NCBI GenBank assembly: GCA_900318685.1
Contig: ONLL01000011.1
Location: forward strand, 1 to 64,000
From: an uncultured Prevotellaceae bacterium
Lineage (GTDB): Bacteria > Bacteroidota > Bacteroidia > Bacteroidales > Bacteroidaceae
DNA length: 64,000 nt
Direction of reading: 5' to 3'
Of the stretch, positions 25,964 through 34,592 are shown piece after piece. Both the position numbers and the translations under genes were made by a program. Positions within the stretch are counted from its first letter, which is position 1. Every line of letters starts with the position of its first letter. The notes beneath the pieces are model-generated. The model did no database searches and had not been told where the DNA came from. It saw nothing but the letters and a program-made list of their open reading frames with translations.

Positions 25964-25966
25964 TCA

Positions 25967-27055
25967 CTATTTGCTTCTGAAAGCCTCTGCCTGCTGGGCA
26001 ATGAGTTCGGCATCATTGAAGTAGTCGATACGCATTGCCTGGCGCACTTCATCCATCGTCTGTACAGCAACCTCACGTGCCTGTTCTGTTCCACGACGCA
26101 GAATGTTGTAAATCTCAGGAATGTCTTGCTCAAACTCGTGTCTGCGCTGGCGCATGGGCTCAAGGAACTGGTTGAGTACCTGGTTCAGGAACTTCTTGCA
26201 CTTCATGTCGCCAAGGCCTCCACGCCTGTAGTGATCCTTCAGCTCTTCCAGATTCTGGTACTCGGGCCAGAACTGTTGGAAGTCGGCATCGGTCGAGAAA
26301 GCATCGAGATAGGTGAAGACTGCATTGCCCTCCACGTGTCCGGGATCGCTGACGTTGAGGTGCAACGGGTCGGTGTACATCGAGCGTACCTTCTGCCATA
26401 CCTCGTCGGCAGAGTCTGAAAGGTAAATACAGTTACCCAGCGACTTTGACATCTTCTCCTTGCCGTCAGTGCCAGGCAGCCTGCGTGCCGTGACATTCTC
26501 GGGTAGCATGATGTAGGGCTCCACCAGCACCTCGCCATACGTATTATTAAAGCGATTCACTAGCTCACGTGTGACTTCGAGCATAGGCTCCTGGTCCTCG
26601 CCGGCAGGCACCGTCGTTGCCTTGAACAGAGTGATGTCGGCAGCCTGACTGACGGGATAGCAGAAGAATCCGAGGGGAATGTTAGCCTCGAAATTTCGCA
26701 TCTTAATCTCAGTCTTCACGGTCGGGTTGCGCTGCACGCGGCTCACCGTGATGAGGTTCATCAGATAAGTGGTGAGTTCTGCCAGTTCAGGTATCTGACT
26801 CTGGATGAACAGGATGCACTTTGAAGGGTCTAGTCCTGCTGCAAGATAGTCGAGGGCCACGTTGATGATGTTCTGTCTGATTTTCTCAGGATTATCGGCA
26901 TTATCTGTGAGTGCCTGCACGTCGGCCATGAACACAAACATACGCTCATAGTCGCCTGCATCCTGAAGTTCCACACGGCGGCGCAGTGAGCCGACGTAGT
27001 GTCCTAAGTGTAGCTTTCCCGTTGGACGGTCGCCAGTTAAGATTACTTTTTTCAT
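25967..27055 (-). CDS. trpS: Tryptophanyl-tRNA synthetase
   Basis: 362 residues. Class I signatures HLGHY at 16-20 and KMSKS at 201-205, with the Trp-specific [16 protein letters not shown] region and [13 protein letters not shown]. Charges tRNA-Trp. Convergent with dnaB, the stop codons only 3 bp apart, so each transcript must run into the other gene. The start ATG at 27055 lies 25 nt after the stop of the esterase gene upstream on the same strand. Confidence 0.95.
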   Translation of the reverse strand: MKKVILTGDRPTGKLHLGHYVGSLRRRVELQDAGDYERMFVFMADVQALTDNADNPEKIRQNIINVALDYLAAGLDPSKCILFIQSQIPELAELTTYLMNLITVSRVQRNPTVKTEIKMRNFEANIPLGFFCYPVSQAADITLFKATTVPAGEDQEPMLEVTRELVNRFNNTYGEVLVEPYIMLPENVTARRLPGTDGKEKMSKSLGNCIYLSDSADEVWQKVRSMYTDPLHLNVSDPGHVEGNAVFTYLDAFSTDADFQQFWPEYQNLEELKDHYRRGGLGDMKCKKFLNQVLNQFLEPMRQRRHEFEQDIPEIYNILRRGTEQAREVAVQTMDEVRQAMRIDYFNDAELIAQQAEAFRSK

Positions 27056-27080
27056 ATTCGTTGATATAGATTTTTTTTGA

Positions 27081-27905
27081 TTATTCCACTTCCAATTGTT
27101 CAGCTCGTTTCTCCATGTCGCGATATGCCTGGTTCAGGTCCGTCTGGCTGATGCTTACCGTACGGTTGACAGGGCGATCGGGGTCACGCAGAGAGTGCGA
27201 GAACAGCCATTCGTAGGTCTTCCACGTATAGAAGTAGCGAGCCAGTGCTCCGTGCGAAGCGCCCGGCAGCCAGTCGTAACGCAGGCGATCGGTGATGCCG
27301 GCCTGCTTCATGCGGTTCACCACCGTCTGCGACTCACGCACACTGACGGCCTTGTCGGCAGTGCCATGAATGATCCACAGCGGGGCATCGCCCATCTTCG
27401 ACTGGTCTTTCAGCGTGCATCCTCCGCAGAGGGCCATCGCTGCCGCCACCTTCTCGGGATAGGTTCCTACGAAGTCCAGCGTGCCATAGCCTCCAAGGCT
27501 CATTCCCAGCACGTAAATACGTCCATGATCGTAGGCATAGTCGTTTTCATCGAGCCACTCCAGTATGTCGTTGAGCTTCTTCGGATTCCATGCTCCTCCG
27601 GGATTCTGCGGGGTGATGACCAGAGCCGGTATCTCACGCCCCATCTTGATGGCAGCCATGGTACCATAGCGCAGCGCACGGTTCATGTCGCGTCCGCAGA
27701 GGCTGGCACCATGCAGAAACAGCACCAGTGGTGTCGACTCCTGGGTATAGTAGTAGTCTTCAGGGGTGTAGACCCAGAAGTTGTAGCCTCCGGGGATGAC
27801 GTTCTTCTTGGCCGAGAGCAGGTCCGTGCCCTGTGCTGCCACGTTGCCGGATGACAGCAGGCAAACTACAAACGCCAGACCGATCAGTTTGAATAGTCTT
27901 TTCAT
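27081..27905 (-). CDS. Secreted alpha/beta-hydrolase (esterase/peptidase S9-like)
   Basis: 274 residues from ATG 27905 ([14 protein letters not shown]), a clear Sec signal peptide ending near VAAQG. The frame is open further upstream but that part is antisense to the preceding gene and rejected. Oxyanion LFLHGAS near residue 63, nucleophile serine in LGMSLGGYG near 134, catalytic His in [10 protein letters not shown] near 236. Fits the periplasmic or surface PHB-depolymerase/feruloyl-esterase-like hydrolases of Bacteroidota. Substrate not determinable. Follows the lipoprotein gene by 10 nt. Confidence 0.85.
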   Translation of the reverse strand: MKRLFKLIGLAFVVCLLSSGNVAAQGTDLLSAKKNVIPGGYNFWVYTPEDYYYTQESTPLVLFLHGASLCGRDMNRALRYGTMAAIKMGREIPALVITPQNPGGAWNPKKLNDILEWLDENDYAYDHGRIYVLGMSLGGYGTLDFVGTYPEKVAAAMALCGGCTLKDQSKMGDAPLWIIHGTADKAVSVRESQTVVNRMKQAGITDRLRYDWLPGASHGALARYFYTWKTYEWLFSHSLRDPDRPVNRTVSISQTDLNQAYRDMEKRAEQLEVE

Positions 27906-27915
27906 GTCCTCTTTC

Positions 27916-29493
27916 TTATTTGATGGTAAACTTGTATATCTTAGTTCCCCGGCAGCCCACGACGATACTGTTGCCCACCACACAGGGCGACGACTCGAAG
28001 TTAGCACCCATGTTCTTCTTGCAGATGATGCTTCCGTCGGTTCCACGGATGAGGTACACCATGCCGTTGGCATCAGCCGTGAAGATGAACATTTCGCCCT
28101 TCTCATTGCAGAGAGCTACGGGCGACGACCAGCAGAAGTTGCCGTAGCCCACGGTGTATCGAATGCTTCCGTCGACGGTGCTGATGGCTGTCAACTGTCC
28201 TCTGGCCGGATCGGCACTGTTGCGGCAGATGTTGGCAAATATCATCTCTTCACAATCGCCGCGTCCAAGCAATGGCGTAGAGTACATTCCACCGTCCAGC
28301 ACTTTGCTCCCTAGGTCCACACGGTTGCAGGCTATGAGCCGTTCCCAGACGATGCTGCCGTCGAGGGCATTCAGCTTCAGGAAGCGGCACTGTCCGTGTG
28401 TGCCCTGCTTGTCTACCTCGCAGGCAGTATAGAGGTACGGCAAGCCGTCCTCTTCCCTGCATACGATGGTGCCGTCGCTGTCATCGAGGTTCTTCACATG
28501 CCATACGGGGCGCATGGTGTTCAGGTTCACACAAATGATATTGCCGTGATTGTCGCCGAAGAATCCGTAGTTACGATAGACACACAGGCTCGACTCGATG
28601 CCGGGCGCCGCTCCGTTCACACGGTAGCGCAGTGTGCTCACGCGCTGCAGCTGGCCGCCTTCCTGACGACGAAACTTAAACAGGCTGCCGTTCTCGCCGG
28701 GCCAGAACAGATAGCCTCCTGTCACGATGGGCGACGAGTCGAAGGCCTGCCATCCGCGCCATGCCTTCGGGTCGGCGAAGAAGCAGCCGCGCTGATGGCT
28801 GCGCAGGTCGAAAGCCTGACATCCCAGGGGCTCACCCTTAGGCACACCCTGTCCCACGTATAGGTTCATCAGTTCAGGATCGAGCGACATGGTTCCCTTC
28901 ACCACATTGTGAAGGTCCAGTGGCTCACGTGAAGGCTTGCCAGTGAGGAAATTGAGGAAGAAAGCCTCGCCGCATAGCGACCCCACCATCACCTCCTCTG
29001 CACCGAAGTCGGCAGTGAGGGGCGCTCCTCCAGCCTTGATGCTGTCCATCTCTTCTGCCGTCCAGTGCACGTAGAGGGGCTGTCCGGTCCATCCCGTTCC
29101 TCCGCCCCACTGTCCGAAGCGTGTCTCGGCCCTGCCATAGGGCGTATCGTAGCTCCATGCCACCTCTATCTCCGTTGGTGTGCCTCCCACCCTTCCGCCG
29201 AAGTCGGCATTACGCAGCAGGTTCTTGCGGAAGGTCATCACCCGGTCTTCACGGGCATAGCGATCGTTATAGTCAGTGAGCAAGGCAGGCAGGCTGTCGG
29301 CATTCTCCACGACAAAGCTGAGTGCCGAAGCCGAGGCATAGGCAGTGTCGGCCAGTGTGAGTTCTTCCACCGTGGGCACATGCACGGTGTCCACCGTCAG
29401 GCTATCAGCCTCCACCGTCCGGGAATCACGTCTGGAGCCCGAGCAGGCCGCTAGCACCACTGCCGGCATGAGTAAACATATTATCTTTTTCAT
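27916..29493 (-). CDS. Lipoprotein with PQQ-like beta-propeller repeats
   Basis: 525 residues. Lipoprotein signal MKKIICLLMPAVVLAAC, so anchored in a membrane facing the periplasm or outside. From about residue 170 on, repeated blades are seen with the propeller-type motifs YLFWPGENGSLFKFRR, DGSIVWERL, VDGSIRYTVGYG and TDGSIICKKNMG. No enzyme motif is recognised; such proteins usually act as scaffolds or binders. Start overlaps the patatin stop (ATGA) and the esterase gene follows closely, so the three form one operon. Confidence 0.85.
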   Translation of the reverse strand: MKKIICLLMPAVVLAACSGSRRDSRTVEADSLTVDTVHVPTVEELTLADTAYASASALSFVVENADSLPALLTDYNDRYAREDRVMTFRKNLLRNADFGGRVGGTPTEIEVAWSYDTPYGRAETRFGQWGGGTGWTGQPLYVHWTAEEMDSIKAGGAPLTADFGAEEVMVGSLCGEAFFLNFLTGKPSREPLDLHNVVKGTMSLDPELMNLYVGQGVPKGEPLGCQAFDLRSHQRGCFFADPKAWRGWQAFDSSPIVTGGYLFWPGENGSLFKFRRQEGGQLQRVSTLRYRVNGAAPGIESSLCVYRNYGFFGDNHGNIICVNLNTMRPVWHVKNLDDSDGTIVCREEDGLPYLYTACEVDKQGTHGQCRFLKLNALDGSIVWERLIACNRVDLGSKVLDGGMYSTPLLGRGDCEEMIFANICRNSADPARGQLTAISTVDGSIRYTVGYGNFCWSSPVALCNEKGEMFIFTADANGMVYLIRGTDGSIICKKNMGANFESSPCVVGNSIVVGCRGTKIYKFTIK

Positions 29494-30338
29494 AGCTTCA
29501 TCTTCTCACAAAACAGTTCTCCCTCACGCAGCCCCTCTTCATAGAGCCGTTCCAGCTTCTCAGGGTCGCGACAGATGCGGTCCACCTCCATCTTCCGCTG
29601 CGGACGGATCACGGCCACCTCGCCCCAGTCCTCCATGCGTTCCACCATCTCCAGCTGGCGGTTGTACACCTCCACCCGGTGGCTCAGCGCCACCCGCAGA
29701 CGGGGATAGCGCCCATAGAGGAAACGCGGAATCTTGTGGTCGCTCTCTGTCGAACGGAATCCTCTGTTGCGTGTCATCACCACCACATTGAAGGGATGAC
29801 CGCTGTCGATGGACCGCTGCACGGGCACCGAGTCCACGATACCGCCGTCGAGCATGGGTATGCCGTCGACCTCCGTGATCTTCGACACATAAGGCAGCGA
29901 GCTGCTGGCTTTCACGATGGCCATCATCCGCCGGCGGTCGGTCTTCTCCGTCAGGTACTCCGCCAGTCCTGTCTGGCAGTTGGTCGTCACCATCTCGAAG
30001 GTCGCCGGGTTGCGGCCGTATTCATCATAGTCAAACGGCAGTATCTCATTGGGGAACCGCTCATAGAGCAGGTTCGGGTCGAAGATGCTGCCCTTGATGA
30101 GCAGTGCCTTCAGCGATATGTATCCATATTTGCGCAGCAGGTCGATGTTCGAGTAACGGGCCCGACGGGGCTGCCGGCTGATGTAGCTCATGCCGTTGCA
30201 GGCGCCTGCCGACACCGCAACGACGTATGGAAAATACAGCTCATGCTTCATGAAAGCATCGAGCACGCCACTAGTGAAGACGCCACGCATTCCGCCGCCT
30301 TCGAGCACCAATCCCGTGTTCCGTTCCAGTCTTTCCAT
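29490..30338 (-). CDS. Patatin-like phospholipase
   Basis: 282 residues from ATG 30338 (MERLERNTGLVLEGGG). An upstream TTG at 30353 lies within the promoter box TAACTTTG (30358-30351), so the mRNA would have a leader of only a few bases. Oxyanion loop GGGMRGVFTSGV, nucleophile serine in VAVSAGACNG (Ala in place of the first Gly of GxSxG) and catalytic Asp in MLDGGIVDSVP identify the YjjU/RssA-like patatin group. No signal peptide. Likely hydrolyses acyl lipids; first gene of the operon. Confidence 0.9.
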   Translation of the reverse strand: MERLERNTGLVLEGGGMRGVFTSGVLDAFMKHELYFPYVVAVSAGACNGMSYISRQPRRARYSNIDLLRKYGYISLKALLIKGSIFDPNLLYERFPNEILPFDYDEYGRNPATFEMVTTNCQTGLAEYLTEKTDRRRMMAIVKASSSLPYVSKITEVDGIPMLDGGIVDSVPVQRSIDSGHPFNVVVMTRNRGFRSTESDHKIPRFLYGRYPRLRVALSHRVEVYNRQLEMVERMEDWGEVAVIRPQRKMEVDRICRDPEKLERLYEEGLREGELFCEKMKL

Positions 30339-30450
30339 GCTTTCGGGGTGCAAAGTTACGAAATTTCTGCGATTTCCGTGCCGTCTATGGATTTTTTTTA
30401 TTACCTTTGCACCACTAATCTCATTTATTCACCAAACTACACGAACGATT

Positions 30451-30771
30451 ATGACAAGAAGATTCGCATTCAAGATGTTCCTCAAGCCAGGCTGTGAGGA
30501 AGAGTATCAGAAGCGTCATGCCGCCATCTGGCCTGAGCTCGTAGAGATGATCAAGGAGCAGGGAGTGGGCAACTACAGCATCTATTGGGACAAGGACACC
30601 AATATTCTCTTTGCCTATCAGGAGTGCTCGAAGGAGGGCAACTCGCAGGACACCGAGAATGTCGACCCCATCACGCAGAAATGGTGGGACATGATGGCCG
30701 ACATCATGGAGGTGAACCCCGACAACTCCCCCGTGAGCATCCCCCTACCCGAGTTGTTCCATCTCGACTAG
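30451..30771 (+). CDS. rhaM: L-rhamnose mutarotase
   Basis: 106 residues from ATG 30451 (MTRRFAFKMFLKPG), the usual size. Motifs EYQKRHAAIWPEL (catalytic His), GVGNYSIYWDKDTN and the C-terminal KWWDMMADIM match RhaM. Interconverts alpha and beta L-rhamnose. The promoter box TACCTTTG at 30402-30409 gives a short leader. No other rhamnose genes are adjacent. Its last 27 bp overlap the convergent BadF-type gene. Confidence 0.9.
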   Translation: MTRRFAFKMFLKPGCEEEYQKRHAAIWPELVEMIKEQGVGNYSIYWDKDTNILFAYQECSKEGNSQDTENVDPITQKWWDMMADIMEVNPDNSPVSIPLPELFHLD

Positions 30772-31572
30772 TCCGTCGATGGGGCTGCGCAGTATTCTTC
30801 CCACTGCGTAGCCCTCTTCTTTTGCCGCCTGCCGCAGCTGCTCTTCATAGTAGTAGGCGATGCTGCCCACAGCCCCCAGTGCAAGGTCCTGACGACCATA
30901 GGGCCGCACGTTGTGGCTGATGAACTTGCGGAAGTTTTCCACTACGATATTCCTCACCGTCGGCTCCTTCAGATGGCGATGGATGTACTTTGACAGTGAT
31001 GCCAGCCATCGGTTGGGCATGGGCTGCCGGTATACCTTCGTGATGACGTCGGCCATCGTCATGCCCGTCTCAGCCTCAAACTCCTCACGCGCTCCTTCGT
31101 AGAGGCGGCCCTTGTACAGGGCGTTGAGGAATTCCTTGCCCAGCGTGGCACCACTGCCTTCATCGCCTAGGATATACCCCATCGCAGGAGTGTTCATCAC
31201 GATGCGCTCACCGTCGTAGAGACAGGAGTTGGCTCCCGTGCCCAGGATGCAGGCCAGCCCCTCGTGGCGTCCGCAGAGGGCACGCGCCGCCCCCAGCATG
31301 TCGCTCTTGGCGCTGACGTCGCCCACCTTGCCAAACACCTGGCGCAGCAGCCCCTCCATCCTTGCCTCCAACTCGGGTCTCACACCGCTGCCGTAGAAGC
31401 GTATCGCCTCCACCTCGTCCTTCAGTGCCGGCCGCAACTCTTCGCGCAGGATGCCGAGTATGCTCTCGTCATCCTGGTGAAAGGGATTGATGCCCTGCGT
31501 CGTGACCCTGACGTCGCCCAGGGCCCAGTCGGTCTTCGTGCTACCGCTGTCAGCGATGAGTATCTTAGCCAT
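30745..31572 (-). CDS. BadF/BadG-type ATPase, N-acetylglucosamine-kinase-like
   Basis: 275 residues. ASKHA nucleotide-binding fold: phosphate 1 loop ILIADSGSTKTDWAL, ILGTGANSCLYDG as phosphate 2, and the adenosine region GAVGSIAYYYEEQL. The MGYILGDEGSGATLGKE segment is typical of the BadF/BadG/BcrA/BcrD group that includes GlcNAc kinases. Probably a cytoplasmic sugar kinase acting on an amino sugar; the sugar is not proven. It overlaps rhaM tail to tail by 27 bp. Confidence 0.85.
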   Translation of the reverse strand: MAKILIADSGSTKTDWALGDVRVTTQGINPFHQDDESILGILREELRPALKDEVEAIRFYGSGVRPELEARMEGLLRQVFGKVGDVSAKSDMLGAARALCGRHEGLACILGTGANSCLYDGERIVMNTPAMGYILGDEGSGATLGKEFLNALYKGRLYEGAREEFEAETGMTMADVITKVYRQPMPNRWLASLSKYIHRHLKEPTVRNIVVENFRKFISHNVRPYGRQDLALGAVGSIAYYYEEQLRQAAKEEGYAVGRILRSPIDGLVEMEQLG

Positions 31573-31586
31573 TTCCCTTCCCTTTG

Positions 31587-32477
31587 TCAGAATGCCACCT
31601 GCTCGTACACTTCCCAGTCGGTCTCTGCCTGCAGGTTGAATACGAGGTCAGTGTTAGTTGAAGTGAAAAGCTTGCCCGTGTATTCCGTCACCATCCTGTT
31701 CTTCATCGGCACATCCTTCAGCACCTTCTCGGCAATCGCAGCATCATGACTGTCGTAGGCGGTGAGGGTGATTGTGAGGGTGCCTGTCTCGTTGCGGAGA
31801 AAGGTATAGGCATTCAGCGTGAGCGGAGTCGACTGCCCAGCCACTTCATACATCACATACTGCTTCGAGTTGGTGGTGCCGCCCCACCCTGTCGTGGCAT
31901 TGAACACGCCCGACTCACCTTCCCAGTACACCCGTATCTTCGCCACTTCCTCAGGCATGCTGTCGTCGTTGATGGTGATGCTCGCCATCGACGTGGCACG
32001 CTGCAGCATCAGGTCATACGTGTTCTGGGCTTCGGTCACCGTGAGATCGTCATAATAGTAGAACGTATCGGAATAGCCTGAGTCGGTGTTAGTGAACTTG
32101 ATGGCCGCAGGGTCCGACATCGTGGGATTACCGAACGGACAACTATGAGCCAATATGAGCAGCTGGTAGGTGCCAACCCCCAGCGTGGTGATCAGCTGCC
32201 CGAAACCCGTGTCGCCCTTCTTCTGTGTGAAGCTCTTCACCTTGCTGCCGTCCTGGTAGAACACGAAACTGATGGTCGTGCAGTAGTCGGCCATGCTCTG
32301 CACGGCGCGGGTATCGTTGAAAGGCACAATGTTATATATCGACGTCCTGATCACCACATTGCCCTGCTTCTCCGGCTGCTCCATGTCGTCATCGTCCATC
32401 ACGGCCTTCTCGCACGCCGCCAGTCCAGACATCACCGCCACAACCAGCCATAAGCCAATGATTTTTAAGTATTCCAT
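31587..32477 (-). CDS. FimB/Mfa2-family fimbrial anchor lipoprotein
   Basis: 296 residues. Lipoprotein signal with lipobox GLAAC near residue 22. The mature protein is beta-rich, with YQLLILAHSCPFGNP and RATSMASITINDDSMPEEVA and the C-terminal NTDLVFNLQAETDWEVYEQVAF typical of the FimB/Mfa2 family, which anchors or caps Bacteroidales type V fimbriae. There is no major fimbrillin gene next to it, so it may work with pilins coded elsewhere or serve as a stand-alone surface lipoprotein. Confidence 0.8.
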   Translation of the reverse strand: MEYLKIIGLWLVVAVMSGLAACEKAVMDDDDMEQPEKQGNVVIRTSIYNIVPFNDTRAVQSMADYCTTISFVFYQDGSKVKSFTQKKGDTGFGQLITTLGVGTYQLLILAHSCPFGNPTMSDPAAIKFTNTDSGYSDTFYYYDDLTVTEAQNTYDLMLQRATSMASITINDDSMPEEVAKIRVYWEGESGVFNATTGWGGTTNSKQYVMYEVAGQSTPLTLNAYTFLRNETGTLTITLTAYDSHDAAIAEKVLKDVPMKNRMVTEYTGKLFTSTNTDLVFNLQAETDWEVYEQVAF

Positions 32478-32516
32478 ATAATTACCTTTTAGAATTAGTT
32501 ATTATCATAATCTATG

Positions 32517-32592
32517 TCCACCCCTCCCTTGGGGAGGGGATGGGGGGTGGGTTTCTACCCCTCCCTTGGGGAGGGGGCGGGGGTGGGCTTCT
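32517..32592. repeat. Two CCCCTCCC-type palindromes overlapping the 3' end of the helicase gene
   Basis: CCCCTCCCTTGGGGAGGGG occurs twice, at about 32521-32539 and 32560-32578, joined by GGGTGGG spacers. The second lies inside the DEAD-box helicase reading frame and supplies its last residues and stop. Same REP-like class as at 4689-4806 and 58847-58873. Confidence 0.7.
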
Positions 32593-33820
32593 TTCCATCC
32601 CGTCCCTTATCCTTCCTACCGCGCCTCTTGCCGTGTCTCCTGCCTTTCGAGGCACTCTTCTCGGCAGCCTTGTATTCAGGCCCTTCACCGGCACCTTCGG
32701 GCAGTGGCAGCTTCTCCACCTCTCGTCCCAGGAACTTCTCTATCTGCATAAACCGCTTTATGTCGCGGTCGTTGACGAAGGTGATGGCCTGACCGTCGCG
32801 GTCGGCCCGTGCCGTGCGTCCTATGCGGTGCACATAGTCCTCCGCATCATGGGGCACGTCGAAGTTGATCACGATGCTGATGTCGTCGATGTCGATGCCG
32901 CGCGCCACGATGTCCGTAGCCACGAGCACATCCACCTGCCCCGCCTTAAACCTGTACATCACATCGTCGCGTTCCTGCTGGGTGAGGTCACTGTGCATCG
33001 GCGCACAGTTTATCTTCAGATGGCGCAGCTGGCGGGCAATCTCCTTCACCCTGTCCTTCTTTCCACAGAAGATGATCACGCGCTTCAGGTCACCGTTTCT
33101 GAACAGATGGTCAATGATCTGCAGTTTCTGCGGGTCATAACACACGTATGCCTGCTGCACGATCTTGTCGGCCGGACGGCTCACCTTCAGCTTCACCTCT
33201 GCCGGCTTCCTGAGCAGCGTGACGGCCAGCTCCCTGATCTTCGGCGGCATCGTGGCCGAGAACATCAGCTTCTGGCAGTCCTGCGGCAGCAGCTTCGTGA
33301 TCTGCAGTATATCGTCGATGAATCCCATGTCGAGCATGCGGTCGGCCTCGTCCAGCACGAAGAAGCTCGTGCGTGCCAAGTTCAGGTTGCCCACCTTCAG
33401 ATGGCTGAGCAGCCGCCCTGGCGTAGCGATGACCACAGGTGCCCCGCCCCTCAGGCTCTTCAGTTCCTGGTCGAAGCGTCCGCCGTCGTTGCCTCCATAC
33501 ACAGCAATGCTGCTCACGCCGTGCAGGTAGTACGAGAATCCCTCCATCGCCTGGTCTATCTGCTGTGCCAACTCTCGTGTGGGAGCCATGATCACGCAAT
33601 TGATGGCATCGTCGGGATATTCGTTGTCGTCGAGCAGCGAGAGGATGGGCAGCAAGTACGCTGCCGTCTTGCCCGTGCCCGTCTGTGCGATGCCCATCAC
33701 GTCGCGGCCTTCCAGCACCAGTGGTATACACTTCTCCTGTATAGGAGTCATCTCCTCGAAATGCATGTCATACAATGCATCGAGTATATTGTCATTCAGT
33801 TGTGTCTCTTCAAATGTCAT
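32555..33820 (-). CDS. DEAD-box RNA helicase, RhlE-like
   Basis: 421 residues. Helicase motifs in order: Q motif PIQEKCIPL, I AQTGTGKT, Ia PTRELAQQ, Ib ATPGRLL, II VLDEADRML, III SATM, V ATDIVARGIDID and VI HRIGRTARA. A basic tail (KGRRHGKRRGRKDKGRDGKK) follows, then PTPAPSPREG, which is encoded by the REP-like repeat at the gene's end. Likely acts in ribosome assembly or mRNA turnover. A TAACTTTG box at 33851-33844 precedes the start by about 20 nt. Confidence 0.92.
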   Translation of the reverse strand: MTFEETQLNDNILDALYDMHFEEMTPIQEKCIPLVLEGRDVMGIAQTGTGKTAAYLLPILSLLDDNEYPDDAINCVIMAPTRELAQQIDQAMEGFSYYLHGVSSIAVYGGNDGGRFDQELKSLRGGAPVVIATPGRLLSHLKVGNLNLARTSFFVLDEADRMLDMGFIDDILQITKLLPQDCQKLMFSATMPPKIRELAVTLLRKPAEVKLKVSRPADKIVQQAYVCYDPQKLQIIDHLFRNGDLKRVIIFCGKKDRVKEIARQLRHLKINCAPMHSDLTQQERDDVMYRFKAGQVDVLVATDIVARGIDIDDISIVINFDVPHDAEDYVHRIGRTARADRDGQAITFVNDRDIKRFMQIEKFLGREVEKLPLPEGAGEGPEYKAAEKSASKGRRHGKRRGRKDKGRDGKKPTPAPSPREG

Positions 33821-33953
33821 CTACTATTTTTCAATTACGGTTGCAAAGTTAATAAAAAATCTGCAAATAAGCTCCGTTTTGTAGTTAAAACTACCAAAAA
33901 CGATACTTTGCATGCTCATTTAATCCAAAATACGATGACCAAAACTCAGCTAA

Positions 33954-34085
33954 GTGCATCGCTCGTCCGCGATGAGCGTCTCGCTCGTTTCGGATGAGCG
34001 TTACGTCCATCCGCAACGAGCGCGTGGTCCGTCCGCAACGAGCGTGTGGTTCGTCCGTAACGAACGTAACGCTCGTCGGTCACTA
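33954..34085. repeat. Tandem array of six 22-nt units (array 3)
   Basis: Units start at 33954, 33976, 33998, 34020, 34042 and 34064, all 22 nt. The core reads GTCCGTCCGCAACGAGCG, the same family as array 1 read on its minus strand. Just downstream lies the structured element at 34086-34300. A shorter version (about two units) precedes the second copy of that element near 39975-40018. Confidence 0.8.
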
Positions 34086-34145
34086 GCGGGACTAGTTGTA
34101 GGTGTTTGCTGTTAGAAAGTATATGACTTGATGATGTAAAACATA

Positions 34146-34177
34146 TTGGTTTGCCTATATTAAGTATTATACTTTTG
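34146..34177 (+). promoter_or_regulatory. Promoter inside repeat element A
   Basis: TTG at 34146-34148, 21-nt spacer, TACTTTTG at 34170-34177. The same boxes are kept in element B (40077-40107, 20-nt spacer) while neighbouring bases vary. No open reading frame of note follows. Confidence 0.5.
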
Positions 34178-34300
34178 TGTACTAATCATATTACTTTGAA
34201 GTGGCCTGGCGGCACTTTAGTACACAAAGGGCGGCCTCTTTATATATACAAGGAGGCTGCCGGAGTATTTCAAAAGGGCCGTGTTCGGTTAGCAATATAC
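34178..34300 (+). ncRNA. Putative structured small RNA, copy A
   Basis: After the promoter come two hairpins also present in copy B: TGTACTAA (34178-34185) with TTAGTACA (34217-34224), and GGCCTCTT / AAGGAGGC within 34230-34266. The segment TATACAAGGAGGCTGCCGGAG in the second hairpin is nearly the 22-nt unit of the arrays at 17457 and 49019. The start is inferred from the promoter and the 3' end is a guess, as no T run is seen. No coding capacity is visible. Confidence 0.4.
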
Positions 34301-34320
34301 ATTTGATGATTTTACAAAAA

Positions 34321-34406
34321 CTAATATCACAAATATCACAAAGAGTATATCTTATTGTTATATAAAAAGTTAGAGTGTGATATTATTGGTGATATTGTGA
34401 TATTAA
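34321..34406. repeat. AT-rich palindrome of TATCAC/GTGATA repeats
   Basis: TAATATCACAAATATCAC at 34322-34339 faces GTGATATTATTGG..GTGATATTGTGATATT at 34377-34404. The same motifs form a longer stem at 40301-40384, in both places shortly after the structured element. Confidence 0.5.
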
Positions 34407-34592
34407 AAATAGAAAATTTGCATAAATTCACACTCATTTCTGCATATTTCATCAGTCGTATTAACTCCTTCAGTCGTTTTCATAGCCATAATGGCACGGA
34501 CCCCTCCAAACCTCCCCGAAGGGGAAACAATTATAAATGTTTTATTTCACAAAAAGAATGTCACCTTTGCAACATTGGCTGATATCCAGCGC

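Noticed and set aside
32540..33997. 485-residue frame opposite the DEAD-box helicase
   Set aside because: Shadow frame rich in His/Val from reverse reading; all helicase motifs are on the minus strand.
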